The position numbers and the translations under genes were made by a program. Shown here in pieces: positions 44,307-55,198 of a DNA stretch of 64,000 bases; the first letter of the stretch is position 1, and each line of letters begins with the position of its first letter. The DNA is from Mimachlamys varia (lineage: Eukaryota > Mollusca > Bivalvia > Pectinida > Pectinidae). The notes under the pieces were generated by a model. That model did no database searches. It was given only the letters and a program-made list of their open reading frames with translations, and had not been told where the DNA came from. Location of the stretch: NCBI GenBank assembly GCA_947623455.1, contig OX392528.1, positions 53,524,322 to 53,588,321 of the forward strand, in the 5' to 3' direction.

Positions 44307-47300
44307 TTAAAGGGGCATCCCGGGGAAGTCTACAATGAAGTTCTTGAATGTACATGTTGTCTGCACTACCAGATACATTTTCCTGTTATTTCAATATTCA
44401 AAGTCCACTCAAAATGTGTTTATTAGCCACTTGAAAAATTGCATTCCTCGGGAAAGCCCGATAAAAAAAGCGCTGATCACGCGTCAGTCAGGTGACTATT
44501 TTGTCGCAAGTCGACGAGGGGCCCAAAGGGAGGGGACGCGTAATGTATAGGTCCGATGATGAACCAGACACAAAATCCGTGTATACATTTTTTGAATCAT
44601 ATTCACATTAATAATCAGACGTTAATTACGCACGATATTCATATGAAGAAATTTATGTCGACATCTATGCATCATTTATCGACATCAGTACCAGACTGAA
44701 ACCGATGCAAATGACGGTACAGGATACAACCATGCATCGCCAGACTGCACTCTTACATTGTACGTTTAACAGTGTCATGTGGGTTTCCGACGATGACAAC
44801 CATAGGGCAAACCTTAATTTCTGTAAAAAGTTATCTTCACGAATCCTCATTTAGAACCATTTCACAAAAGGTGTGCATGCATTTTAAAGTACAAAAATAA
44901 AATGAAATGATTCCGATTTTTTTTTTATACAACTCGATGTCTTGAAGATTTTTTTTCCAGACTATCTATATATTCATCTAAAATCTATCCAACTTTCAGC
45001 GTCAACATACTTTAACACTTACAATCATGTATCAGGGAAGTCCGTGCACTCATATGACGCACCACGCACTAAACATGTAGAACACATGTATAATATATCA
45101 AATTTGGAACTTGTCGAGAAGATAATTGTCCAATACCTAATCCATTTGTATATGTTATGATAGCTCCGTTTTCATTTTACTTTTTTTATGTAAATTTAAA
45201 GGTCCGTTAACATTTTCAACACAACTGCAAACATGGGACATACATGTATATGATTTTTTTTTTTTTTATAAATTAATGACTTCACTTATATATTGCATAT
45301 ATTTTGATTCATATCAAATTCAATACCGGGGTCCAAACCCGATACTATTTGTAAAATCCGTATTTTATAGATTAGGTATGACAAGCATTTTTTATCCGCA
45401 CATGATGACATAAATTTATTCATTTTGTCCAAATTGAATCTGTATGTAATTATACATTAAAGAGGCATCACGTTAAAACTATATTTTTTTAAGCTTATTT
45501 AGAATAATTGTATATATAAATTAAATGTATAATCTTGTGGAAAATTCATGGGCGATTTACGCTGAAATATGTTCTCAAAAATTTTAATTAATAATTAAAA
45601 AAGGGAATCACTATTCGTTGATCAACGATTTGGACATGTAAATTTGTTTGCATCACATATGATAACGCATGCGCATAACAAGCTACATCGGTAAACAAAA
45701 AATGGCGATCCGCGTGACCTACATGTAACTACCAAGCGAAAAGTGGCCGAATGGTCAAACTTTAACGTAAGGATTATATTACGGAAGCATAATGAGGGAT
45801 GGGAATTATTCAAGGGAGAGACTAACAGCCCAATTGTTTGCATGTTACAGTTTTCTTCTGGATTGCCGGTGACACAGTTTTTATTTGGTTTTGGGGCCTC
45901 CCAAGGGATAACTCTTTCATTCCTCTGTTACATGAAATGCGTGTGTAAAACTTGAAAGCGTGTATTGTAATATTCCAGTAAAACTGCATTATTGAAATAT
46001 ATTTCTGAAGAGAAAGACCTTTTCACATACAAGAAAAAACGTATGGGGGGGGGGGGGGGGGGGGGGGGGGTACGTTGTAAAACGCCGGTATAGGGCGATT
46101 GAGTTTAATGTATACAGATTCAATTTGGACAAAATGAATAAATTTTTGTCATCATGTGCGGATAAAAAAATATTGTCATATCTAATCTATAAAATACGGA
46201 TTGTACAAATATGATCGGGTTTGGACCCCGGTAATGAATTTGATATGAATCAAAATATATGCATTATATAAGTGAAGTCATTAATTCATAAAAAAAAAAA
46301 AAATCATATACATGTATGTCCCATGTCTGCAGTTGTGTTGAAAATGTTAACGAACCTTTAAATGTACATAAAAAAAGTAAAATGAATCATAACATATATA
46401 AATGGATTAAGTATTGGACAATTATCTTCTCGACAAGTTCCAAATTTGATATATATATTATACATGTATTCTACATGTTTAGTGCGCGATGCGTCATATG
46501 AGTGCACGGACTTCCGTGATACATATATAATTGAAAGTGTTAAAGTATGTTGACGCTGAAAGTTGATAGATTTTAGATGAATATATAGATAGTCTGAAAA
46601 AAAATCTTTAAGACATCGAGTTGTATAAAACAAATCGGAATAATTTCATTTTATTTTTTTACTTTTCAATGCATGCACACCTTTAGTGAAATGGTTCTAA
46701 ACGAGGTTTCGTGAAAATAACTTTTTACAGAAATTAAGGTTTGCCTATTGGTTGTCATCGTCGGAAACCCACATGACACTGTTAAACGTACAATGTAAGA
46801 GTGCAGTTTCGTGTGGGTTTCTGGCGATTTGCATCGGTTTCAGTCAGGTACTGATGTCGGTAAATGATGCAGAGATGTCGACATAAATTGCTTCAGATGA
46901 ATATCGTGAGTAATTAACGTCTGATTATTAATGTGAATGTGATTCAATAAATTTATACACGGACTTTGTGTCTGGTTCATCATCGGACGTACATGTATAT
47001 ACATTACGCGTCCCCTCTTGGGCCCCTTCGTCAAATTGACCGAGAACGCTGTCACTTGTCGCGTGATCGGCGCTATTTTTATCGGGCTTTCCCGAGGAAT
47101 GCAATTTTGCAAGTGGCTAATAAACACATTTTGAGTGGACTTTGAATATTGAAATATCAGGGAAATGTATCTGGTAGTGCAGACAGCATGTACATTCAAG
47201 AACTTCATTGTAGACTTCCCCGGGATGCCCCTTTAAACTCAATCACACCTATACCGGCGTTTTACAACGTAACCCCCTCCAACCCCCCCCCCCCCCCCCC

Positions 47301-47905
47301 CATATGGATTTTCTTGCATGTGAAAAGGTCTTTCTCTTCAGCAATATAATTCAATTGTGCCGTTTTACTGAAATATTATATAGGGATTATTGCAAAACAC
47401 GCTTTCAAGTTTTACACACGCATTTCATGTAACAGAGGAATGAAAGAGTTATCCCTTGGGAGGCCCCAAAACCAAAACAAAACTGTGTCACCGACTATCC
47501 AGAAGAAAACTGTAACATGCGAACAATTTGGCTGCTAGTTTCTCCCTTGAATACTTCCCATCCCTCATTATGCTTCCGTAATATAATCCTTACGTTGAAG
47601 TTTGACCATACGGCCACTTTTCGCTTGGTAGTTACATGTAGGTCACGCGGATCGCCATGTTTTGTTTACCGATGTAGCTTGTTATGCGCATGCGTTATCA
47701 TATGTGACGAAAAAAAAATTACAGGTCCAAATCGTTGATCAACGAATAGTGATTCCCTTTTTTTAATTATTGATTAAAGTTTTTGGGAACATATTTCAGC
47801 GTAAATCGCCCATGAATTTTCCACAAGATTATACGTTTGATTCATATATACAATAATTCTAAATAAGCATAAAAAAATAAAGTTTTACCGTGATGCCTCT
47901 TTAAG
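44307..47905. repeat. Interleaved inverted repeats X-Y-X'-Y'
   Basis: X (about 44307-45465, starting ttaaaggggcatcccgggg) is repeated inverted as X' (about 46095-47240, ending ccccgggatgcccctttaa). Y (about 45465-46090, starting ttaaagaggcatcacg) is repeated inverted as Y' (about 47240-47905, ending cgtgatgcctctttaa). Y ends and Y' begins with the cgccggtat..ttgagttt block. Copies are about 90% alike with small indels. Segment ends share ttaaag(a/g)ggcatc, suggesting TIR-bearing transposons. Y and Y' contain matching 60-75-residue frames but no clear protein signature. The G26 run at 46045-46070 and the C19 run at 47283-47301 are the same site in the two Y copies. Confidence 0.85.
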
Positions 47906-48066
47906 TCTTACGACTTATCAGTGTAAACATATAATATACAGGATATTTACATATATACAAAATGTTAAACTGGCCACAGGAGAATGAACGATGCAGTAGT
48001 ATAATAGCAGCATTAATCATTATTATCATTGCAAAAAATATATATGTATTTATACACATGTATATC

Positions 48067-48996
48067 TCATGCTTGTGATCGGCACTTATTTGCCGCTAAC
48101 AGATATTTCCCAAGATTACACAAGTCTTTAACATTGTTTGTATTGAGTAATTGTGTAAGCTTATATACACTTGGATTATTTCTATAATAATATTTTAAAT
48201 ACTTCTGTCTTAAATCAGAATACCTAGGGCAAACTAATACAAAATGAAACTCGTCTTCTATATCATTATGATTACATAGAGTACAAAATCTTTTACTTCT
48301 ATCAATGCCAACATATCGCCCGGATTCAATATTTAATTTGTGAGCTGACAGTCTGAGCCGAGCAATTTCTTTCATATAACTGATATTAACTGATTTTGTC
48401 AGATACGATTGTAATAGAATTTTATCATTTAACTCCCTGTAAAGTAAACCTTTCGACATATCTATAATAGCACTATATCCATTTTGATTAAAAATGTCAA
48501 TTAATCTTTCCTTAATTATTGCAAAATTAAAATCGTTTCCATTCTGGGCGTCCCAAATATAGCCTAAGCCTAAGCGATTCAATTCATCTTTGATTTCACA
48601 GACCCATTGGTCCTTAAATAGAAGCATATTTTCATAACACGATTTCATTATACAATTTTCCGTATTGAGCAATTTAAACCAATATTTAAAAATTCAAAGT
48701 TTCCTTGTTATGTATAATGGATAACGGCCTAATTCGAAATAAACCATCATATTTGGAGTAGATTTGCGCACACCTAACAACCTTTTACAAAAATTGACAT
48801 GAAGTTTTTCGATATCAGGGCCTTTATGGAATCCCCATACTTCTGAACCATAATTGACTATGCTACTGACATATGTATCAAACACTGCTAATTGAGTCTC
48901 AATATTAAAATACTGTTTCTTACATACCCTCTTTAATGCAAATAATGCTTTTCGACCTTGTTCAGATACAGTCTTCGATTCTGGAGATTGTATCAG
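48067..48996 (-). pseudogene. Non-LTR retrotransposon (LINE) ORF2 C-terminal region, one nonsense codon
   Basis: 310 codons in one minus-strand frame, broken only by a TGA at 48694-48696. In order: KTVSEQGRKALFALKR, FDTYVSSIVNYGSEVWGF, FCKRLLGV, ELGRYPL (the RT thumb/connection region typical of LINEs), then KYWFKLLN. A C-terminal cysteine-histidine motif follows (CTLCNHNDIEDEFHFVLVCP: C-x2-C..H-x4-C) thought to bind RNA or DNA. The 5' end is truncated, as usual for LINE insertions. The clade is not resolved from this part. 47906-48066 would be its 3' UTR on the minus strand. Confidence 0.87.
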
Positions 48997-50306
48997 AAAA
49001 CAAAAAGAATACCAACCGAAGAGTCAACAAAACCATAATTCTAACTCAAAATCGATCAAACTAGGGCTTGCCATATTTATCAGTTGGTAATTAAAAGCTA
49101 CGAACACTTGGTTTAAATGTCAAATTAAATATATGATTTCATCAAATGATTTTTTTTTTGGCAGAGGTGTTAATGATTTCCTAACGCTATGAGGTCACTC
49201 TGTTTATCCCGAATTTAGCAGTCGTAAGGTCTATTATCACCCTTCTTCATTCGTCAAAACATCTCCGGCATTTGACCTTGTCATCGTGAACTGACGATAT
49301 AGAAAATCAGTTTTTATTTTCTCACCAAAACATACCATTATCACCTTTCTTCTTTCGTCAAAATATCTCCCGCTGTCAGATGTCATCACGTTTTTATGAT
49401 GTAGTAAATAAGTTTTTATTTTCTCGCCAAAAAGGTGTTCAATGTATGTTTTATAAGTAATGACTCTGCCGTAGAGAGTGCTAGCATGAATTGCAGTTTC
49501 GAAACTAGGCTTTCATTTGTCCTAAATCAAATTAAAGTCCTTATTTGGACATAATGGGCGGATTGGTCAAAAGGTGAACACTGCAGTTTTCCTTCCTTCG
49601 ATCACCGAATTCGTTGTAAGCATGGAGCATTCAGAGTAAGTGTTTTCTATTGTCCACACAACTCCAACGACCCGAGTATAGTATAAAATGGTCTGGGGTG
49701 AATGTTGCGGTAGCCATGTTGTAGCATCCAAGTGAGATGATCCTATAAAAGATGTCGTTAGAAGCACGGTCCCACTACCGAAAGAACACAATACATCTGT
49801 AGCACACACGCAGGGAGATGTTAACCAGGTGATATATGACTAGTAATTAGCACCTGACAAGGCAGCTCCGGCAAATTTCTCAGAATTGTTTTAATAAATG
49901 TATATGTTTATTGTATTAATTGTATATACGTGTACTGTAAAGCGCTTTAGAATGGTCTATATTAGCTAGATAAAGCTCTATATTATACAGTGAAACCGAT
50001 GTGGTGTATAGAGTAATTTTACACTTTTGATGGATTTAGATAAAATTTCGGTAGAAATGCCTTGACCATTGACAGGGGTATCTTAATAGAAAACGACCAT
50101 TTAAAGACCATTTAGGAGCAGTTTTAACGAGAAAAAAACCACGAGAAAAATGATAACAAAATATAAGTGCATCAAATTTTTTATTGTGCAAGTGTTTTTC
50201 TCGTGTGCGGAGTGATACGAAAATTGGTCACAATTTTTCTAATAGATTATTTTTTCGTTTTAACGTTTTGCAATAACATTTTTATTACCTCTTGAGTTGT
50301 AGATGA

Positions 50307-50342
<36 letters not shown>

Positions 50343-50600
50343 TTTATTTCCCCCATACGGAGATAGTTTTACATGAAAATAGATGAGATTATTCAAAATG
50401 AAAATTATAGATAATGTTTGTATTATCGAATCAGAGTCTATGAATGCAGTATTTTCCTGAAGGCAAAGTCAATATTTGCTTGATATTTGCTTGAAACGCA
50501 GAGAAATAAGGATACAAACTATATAATAAAATATTATATATGTTATACGTAAGTTGGTCAATTTTAGTAGGAGTTATTTCCCCTGTCATGTATTTCTGCG
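48997..50600. other. Spacer with a two-copy tandem repeat and LINE tail
   Basis: 49235-49345 and 49345-49440 are two diverged copies of attatcacccttcttc..cagtttttattttctc. At 50306-50340 a (caat)n run sits next to ctttatttcccccat, which on the minus strand reads as aataaag plus (attg)n, a LINE 3' tail. No gene seen. Confidence 0.5.
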
Positions 50601-50612
50601 CTTTTTTTTACT

Positions 50613-50995
50613 TAAAGGCCCAAAGTAACTTCAGGAAATTTTTCGTGATTCTGAAAAATTCTAAAATAAAATCCAGTTGACAACCATGCAAAACTAAGCC
50701 TAAAACGAAGTAAACCTGAGCGGTAGCTAACAAGAAACTCTTGACAAAAAAATCCAAAGAATTGAAATAATTCAGGTGGGGCCCACTTCAATAACAAACC
50801 GAAGGTTGAAGTCGATTTCGAAATGGACGCGTGTTTACAAATAGCGTGTTTCAACTGCTGCTGTACCAGTAACCGCGAAAGAATTCATCTTGAATATTGC
50901 TGATATCAGTAAATTTTAACTAAATCTATAAATATAATAAGTTATTAGGCTTTTCGCTTCAAGTTCTGTCGAAAGTTATGTATATATGGCCTTTA
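50613..50995 (+). mobile_element. 383-bp TA-flanked MITE, copy 1
   Basis: TA + aaggcccaaagtaactt .. aaagttatgtatatatggcctt + TA. Terminal inverted repeats start AAGGCC and are flanked by TA, as in Tc1/mariner-type insertions. No coding capacity. Copy 2 (52104-52486) is the same length and inverted; a truncated third copy is at 34210-34395. Confidence 0.88.
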
Positions 50996-51526
50996 AATCA
51001 TAACAATTCTTCGTGACCTTCGGATTTACATTTTTCGTCAAACAGGACAGACCGAACCACCAGACAGCTACTAGCGTTGTCACCTCCCTTTTGTCAAGAT
51101 CTCATGATAATGTCACCGTGCCATTGTGTTTGGCAAATATTGTCACTTCCTATTTAGAAGCTCCGGGGTGAAATCAGGGACAAAATCACACAGATAAAAA
51201 ATAAATAATGAAATACATTCTATTGTTGGCATGTACAGCAAATAGATTTGTTTCTTCTTGATAAACAGAGACCTAACAGTCACTGTCATATTGCGTGGAA
51301 CAAAAAACTGTCACGATCGCTTCTGCAGTAATCGAAAATAAGATTTTGCCTGGACGACGCGTAACCCCCCCCCCCCCCCTCTCCAATAAACCCACACAAA
51401 ATGAGAAGTTTGACAAGAGTTAGGCAGCAGTGGTTTTGCCAAATCGCCCATTTAAAATGTTAAGTACTGGTACATATATTTCAATTCTTACATATTTCGT
51501 AATTGATATTTTTGCACAAAAATTAG

Positions 51527-51602
51527 TACAGTGGATCCCGCTTTATATCATCCCTGTTTATATCACATTCCTCTTTATAACATGTTTTTCTAAAACACCA
51601 TT
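51527..51602. repeat. pogo-like transposon end
   Basis: TA precedes CAGTGGATCCCGCTTTATATC, which has the CAGT start of pogo/Tigger terminal repeats. catccctgtttatatcac and attcctctttataacatg follow. The other end is not seen nearby. A relative lies at 12895-12962. Confidence 0.5.
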
Positions 51603-52103
51603 TTTTCTATCTTTATAAATATCCAGAAAATTACAAAAAATACAAAATAGATACCAAATTATCCTTTATTAGATCGCCATCAACATTTGAAACATTATCC
51701 CTTGATTTATCAATGAAAATCCTTGCTGATTCTGGTTTTAAAAGGACTTTAAACTTTGGGGTATGTATCAAATATTCGATAAAAATACCCACTCCGTTGT
51801 TATATGACGGACTCAGGATAGCATTGGTTACCATAGCATTCCGTGGTCATATATTACATGTACGGGTACATATTTATTGCACAGAGTTTATGCTAACGTA
51901 GCTTTCTTGTAGAGAGACAGGCCATATAGACAATTAAAGAGCCAAATAATTAGTTTTCGGTTATTTTTTTCAAGTATTGCTTTCAGGCAAATGTTTTTAG
52001 TATACTTAATATTTGCAGGGACGTATATGTGAGATATAATTACAGGATTTCACATGCAAAAAAAGCTGATTGTGTAGTCTCTCCGAAATTCTTGCCAAAA
52101 CAT

Positions 52104-52486
52104 TAAAGGCCTAGTAACTTTTGGCAAAACTTGAAGCGAAAATAAAGCCTAATAACGTTTTATATTTATAGATTTAGTTAAGATTAACTGATATCAACAA
52201 TATTCAAGATGAATTCTTACGCAGTTACCGGTACAGCAGCAGTTGAAACTTGGTATTTGTAAACACGCGTCCATTTTGAACTGTCTTCTAACTTCGGCTT
52301 GTTGTTGAAGTGGCCCCCACCTGAAGTATTTTTAATTCTTTGGATTTTTCTGTCAAGAGTTTCTTGTTAGTTACCGCTCAGGTTTACTTCGTTTTAGGCT
52401 TATTTTTGCATGGTTATTAACTGGATTTTTTTCCATGATTTTTCAGAATCACGATAAAATCCTGAAGTTACGTATATTGGCCTTTA
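52104..52486 (-). mobile_element. 383-bp TA-flanked MITE, copy 2 (inverted)
   Basis: Reverse-complement relative of 50613-50995, bounded by TA + aaggcc.. and ..ggcctt + TA. It shares ctgagcggta(a/g)ctaacaag, ggacgcgtgtttacaaat and the terminal blocks. The two copies sit 1.1 kb apart and could pair. Confidence 0.88.
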
Positions 52487-55186
52487 CGAAAAGAAAAAAA
52501 AATTCTTGTCAATTAGCCACCCGTATATACAATAACATACGTCTCTATACTTATGTATAATACAGTAGTGGCTGATTATCTAGAACAACTGACGTCACAG
52601 CCCCGTGTTAATCTACGCCCGATGATGTCAGTGGAATCCCCTGGCACCTGTAGCAACTTACATAATTCATAACATTTCATAAGATATACTGTTGCCGACA
52701 CCTAGGATTAATTTGTTTACGGCGAGATAAGGATGCCGATGATGAGGATGACCTCGGGCCGTATTGACCAATGGTCAAAACCATTAATTTAGAGATGTCA
52801 CAGAAGTCATCAGCTGTTTCGTGACAGTAGTCGTCCGTACTGACCATTGTGGTGTGAAAATCACAGATAAACAACCCCGACACACTGACCATCTGGGCTA
52901 TATAGAACTGACCAAAGGTACACTAGTCATCATGAGCAAGGTGTGTAATTATCTTGTCATTTCGAACACACCGTCCAAGTTTGATTTTTAGGGGCTTTTG
53001 ATATACATTAAAACAGAAGGCGCCCGCCAACATTACCATTCAAACCTCGACGACTACGTAAGCGATAAAGATCGCATTAATCTGCTACATATTCGACACC
53101 TGTGATTTATTTCTACCTGGCGGTTCATCTCACCTTGATAGGGAAAGCCCTCCAGCGTCAAAAAACTGTAACACTTCTTTGACAGGCATGTCTAAGTTTA
53201 AAATCTATGCCTATGCATGAATGAATGCATTTAGCCAGAGACGTTATACATCTCTGATTTAGCTAACTCCGATTAAGTCATTAAGACATGATATATATTT
53301 CTATTATCAGAGACGTATACAACCATGGCTTTATACGTCTCTGCTATTATGAATATTTTTTTAATGAAAGAAAGAATGAGTAATTGGGGGTGGATGTGAA
53401 GAAAGAGTTGGGGGTGGGTGGGGGGGGGGGGAGTTGGAGGGATGGAAAGGAGATGAGGTGGAGACAAACGGAGCAGAGGGAGGAGCGATGAAGGGAGATA
53501 CAAGAGTAAGACAGATAGTGTGAAATGGTGAGAGGAAATGTTTGGTATATTTTGTTTTAAATTACGTCCTATTGACAGAGGGAATGGAGTTAATTGGAGG
53601 GAGAGAGAGTTCGGGGAGGGGAGTGGGATGGGGTGGAAAGGAAAGTTTATAGTCGATTAAGAAGTAGAAAATATTTCAGAGATTTTCTTCGCCACGAAAG
53701 GAGAGGTGTAATTTAGTACAAAACACCTCATCATGATAGTTGGTAGAGACACAGTGTTAGTGATAAAAATCACCATACATTGTGATAGTTTACAACATGA
53801 AATTAGCTTTATCACGGACGAAAATGAGATGTTCTGTAGAAACCGCTTCGCCGGGCGTATCACATCTACAATGCCGTTGTAAATTCTAACCTCAGAAAGA
53901 TGTTATCGTCTCCCATTTTCACCCCCAAAATAAATATAATAGTTGTCCAAATCTGTATCATCATCACAACAGCAAGGACGTGATCCGGAAAAAGTCAAAT
54001 GTACTTGTTTTATAGCGAAGCTCCCTTTTTCTCGTTACAATATCCCAATCTTAAAATAGATTCATCTGTTTGTAAAAGCACAATTTAAATTCATTTTTTA
54101 CTTGTTATACAAAATATGTTTTTAAAATACCTAGTTTGAATAGTAAACACGGCTGATTTATCACCAGCGAGGTTTGGGGCTAGTCACGGTACACGTGGTT
54201 GAACCATGTAATAAATTGGAAATAAATACAATGTATACAATTGTTTAAGGAAACTACATTTTTGTATATAAAAAGTGTATAAAGATACTACATGTAAACT
54301 ATATACATGTAACAAGACTAAAAGGGTTATGTTGGTAAAATGTTTAATGTTGCCGAAAAGAAGTTTTTAAAAAATTATTATAACTTGATATCTTTTCTCC
54401 ATTTTCATAAACATCGTATGAAAACGAATTTTCAACTTTAATATTAGAGATGAACATGTATGTCAAAGAAATAAACCACAAGCAGATGATCACTTGAAAT
54501 TTAAATGAACAATGCTTTAATTATAAATTAGTGTATTATTGAGGATGTCCTAAATGCATCTGACTAAAACTCATATGATTGCTTTTACCATGGACCATAT
54601 ACGTCCCTGATTTTTGTAACTCTTTCTAAATGGTTACCTGTATTCAGGAAAGTATGAAATGCAAGTTCTTTACATGTCATGTGATCAAAGCGAAAACTAG
54701 TAACTTGCGGGAACACATAATCACCGTCCGACAAGACAGTTAGGGCTATGACCCAAAGCTGTGAACAGATAACAGGACATATCCCCGTAACGGTAAAACA
54801 CATATCATCTTCCGATGTACCCTTTGATCCTCGCCCGTCCAGCTACCTTTATGTTTTGATCGTCTCGCTCCAGTGATTCGGTCACACTTACCTGCGCGCG
54901 GTGAGGTTGTGTTCGTCCTTTGTCGGGCCGTGATAATCTATTTAGGGATTGCGGTACGATTACGCACACGAGGAAACTTATCGGAACATCTGACATCTTT
55001 AAGTAGGGTTTGACCACAAGCTCGATTCTGATTGGTCACTTCACAAACTGAAAGTAGTAAAACATTCCTGATCCAGGTACTTCTGCACAGAACGACACTG
55101 TGAGACGAACACGGATTTTAAAGATTGTACACGAGAGCTGTTTTAAACCTTTAATCATTCGTAGTGACTTTTTGTATCAATATACT
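52487..55186. other. Spacer upstream of GTPase gene with palindromic motifs
   Basis: No gene recognised. Short hairpins lie at 53236-53256 (cagagacg..catctctg) and 53308-53343 (cagagacgtata / tatacgtctctg). 53380-53520 is purine-rich with a G-run at about 53420-53431. 54800-55080 is richer in CpG and may be promoter-proximal; an inverted CCAAT (attgg) is at about 55031. Confidence 0.45.
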
Positions 55187-55198
55187 ATGGTTGTAATT

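Noticed and set aside
45622..45843. 73-aa frame conserved between the two Y copies (partner at 47517-47738)
   Set aside because: Similarity equals that of the surrounding noncoding DNA, and opposite-strand frames are just as open; no sign of selection for coding.
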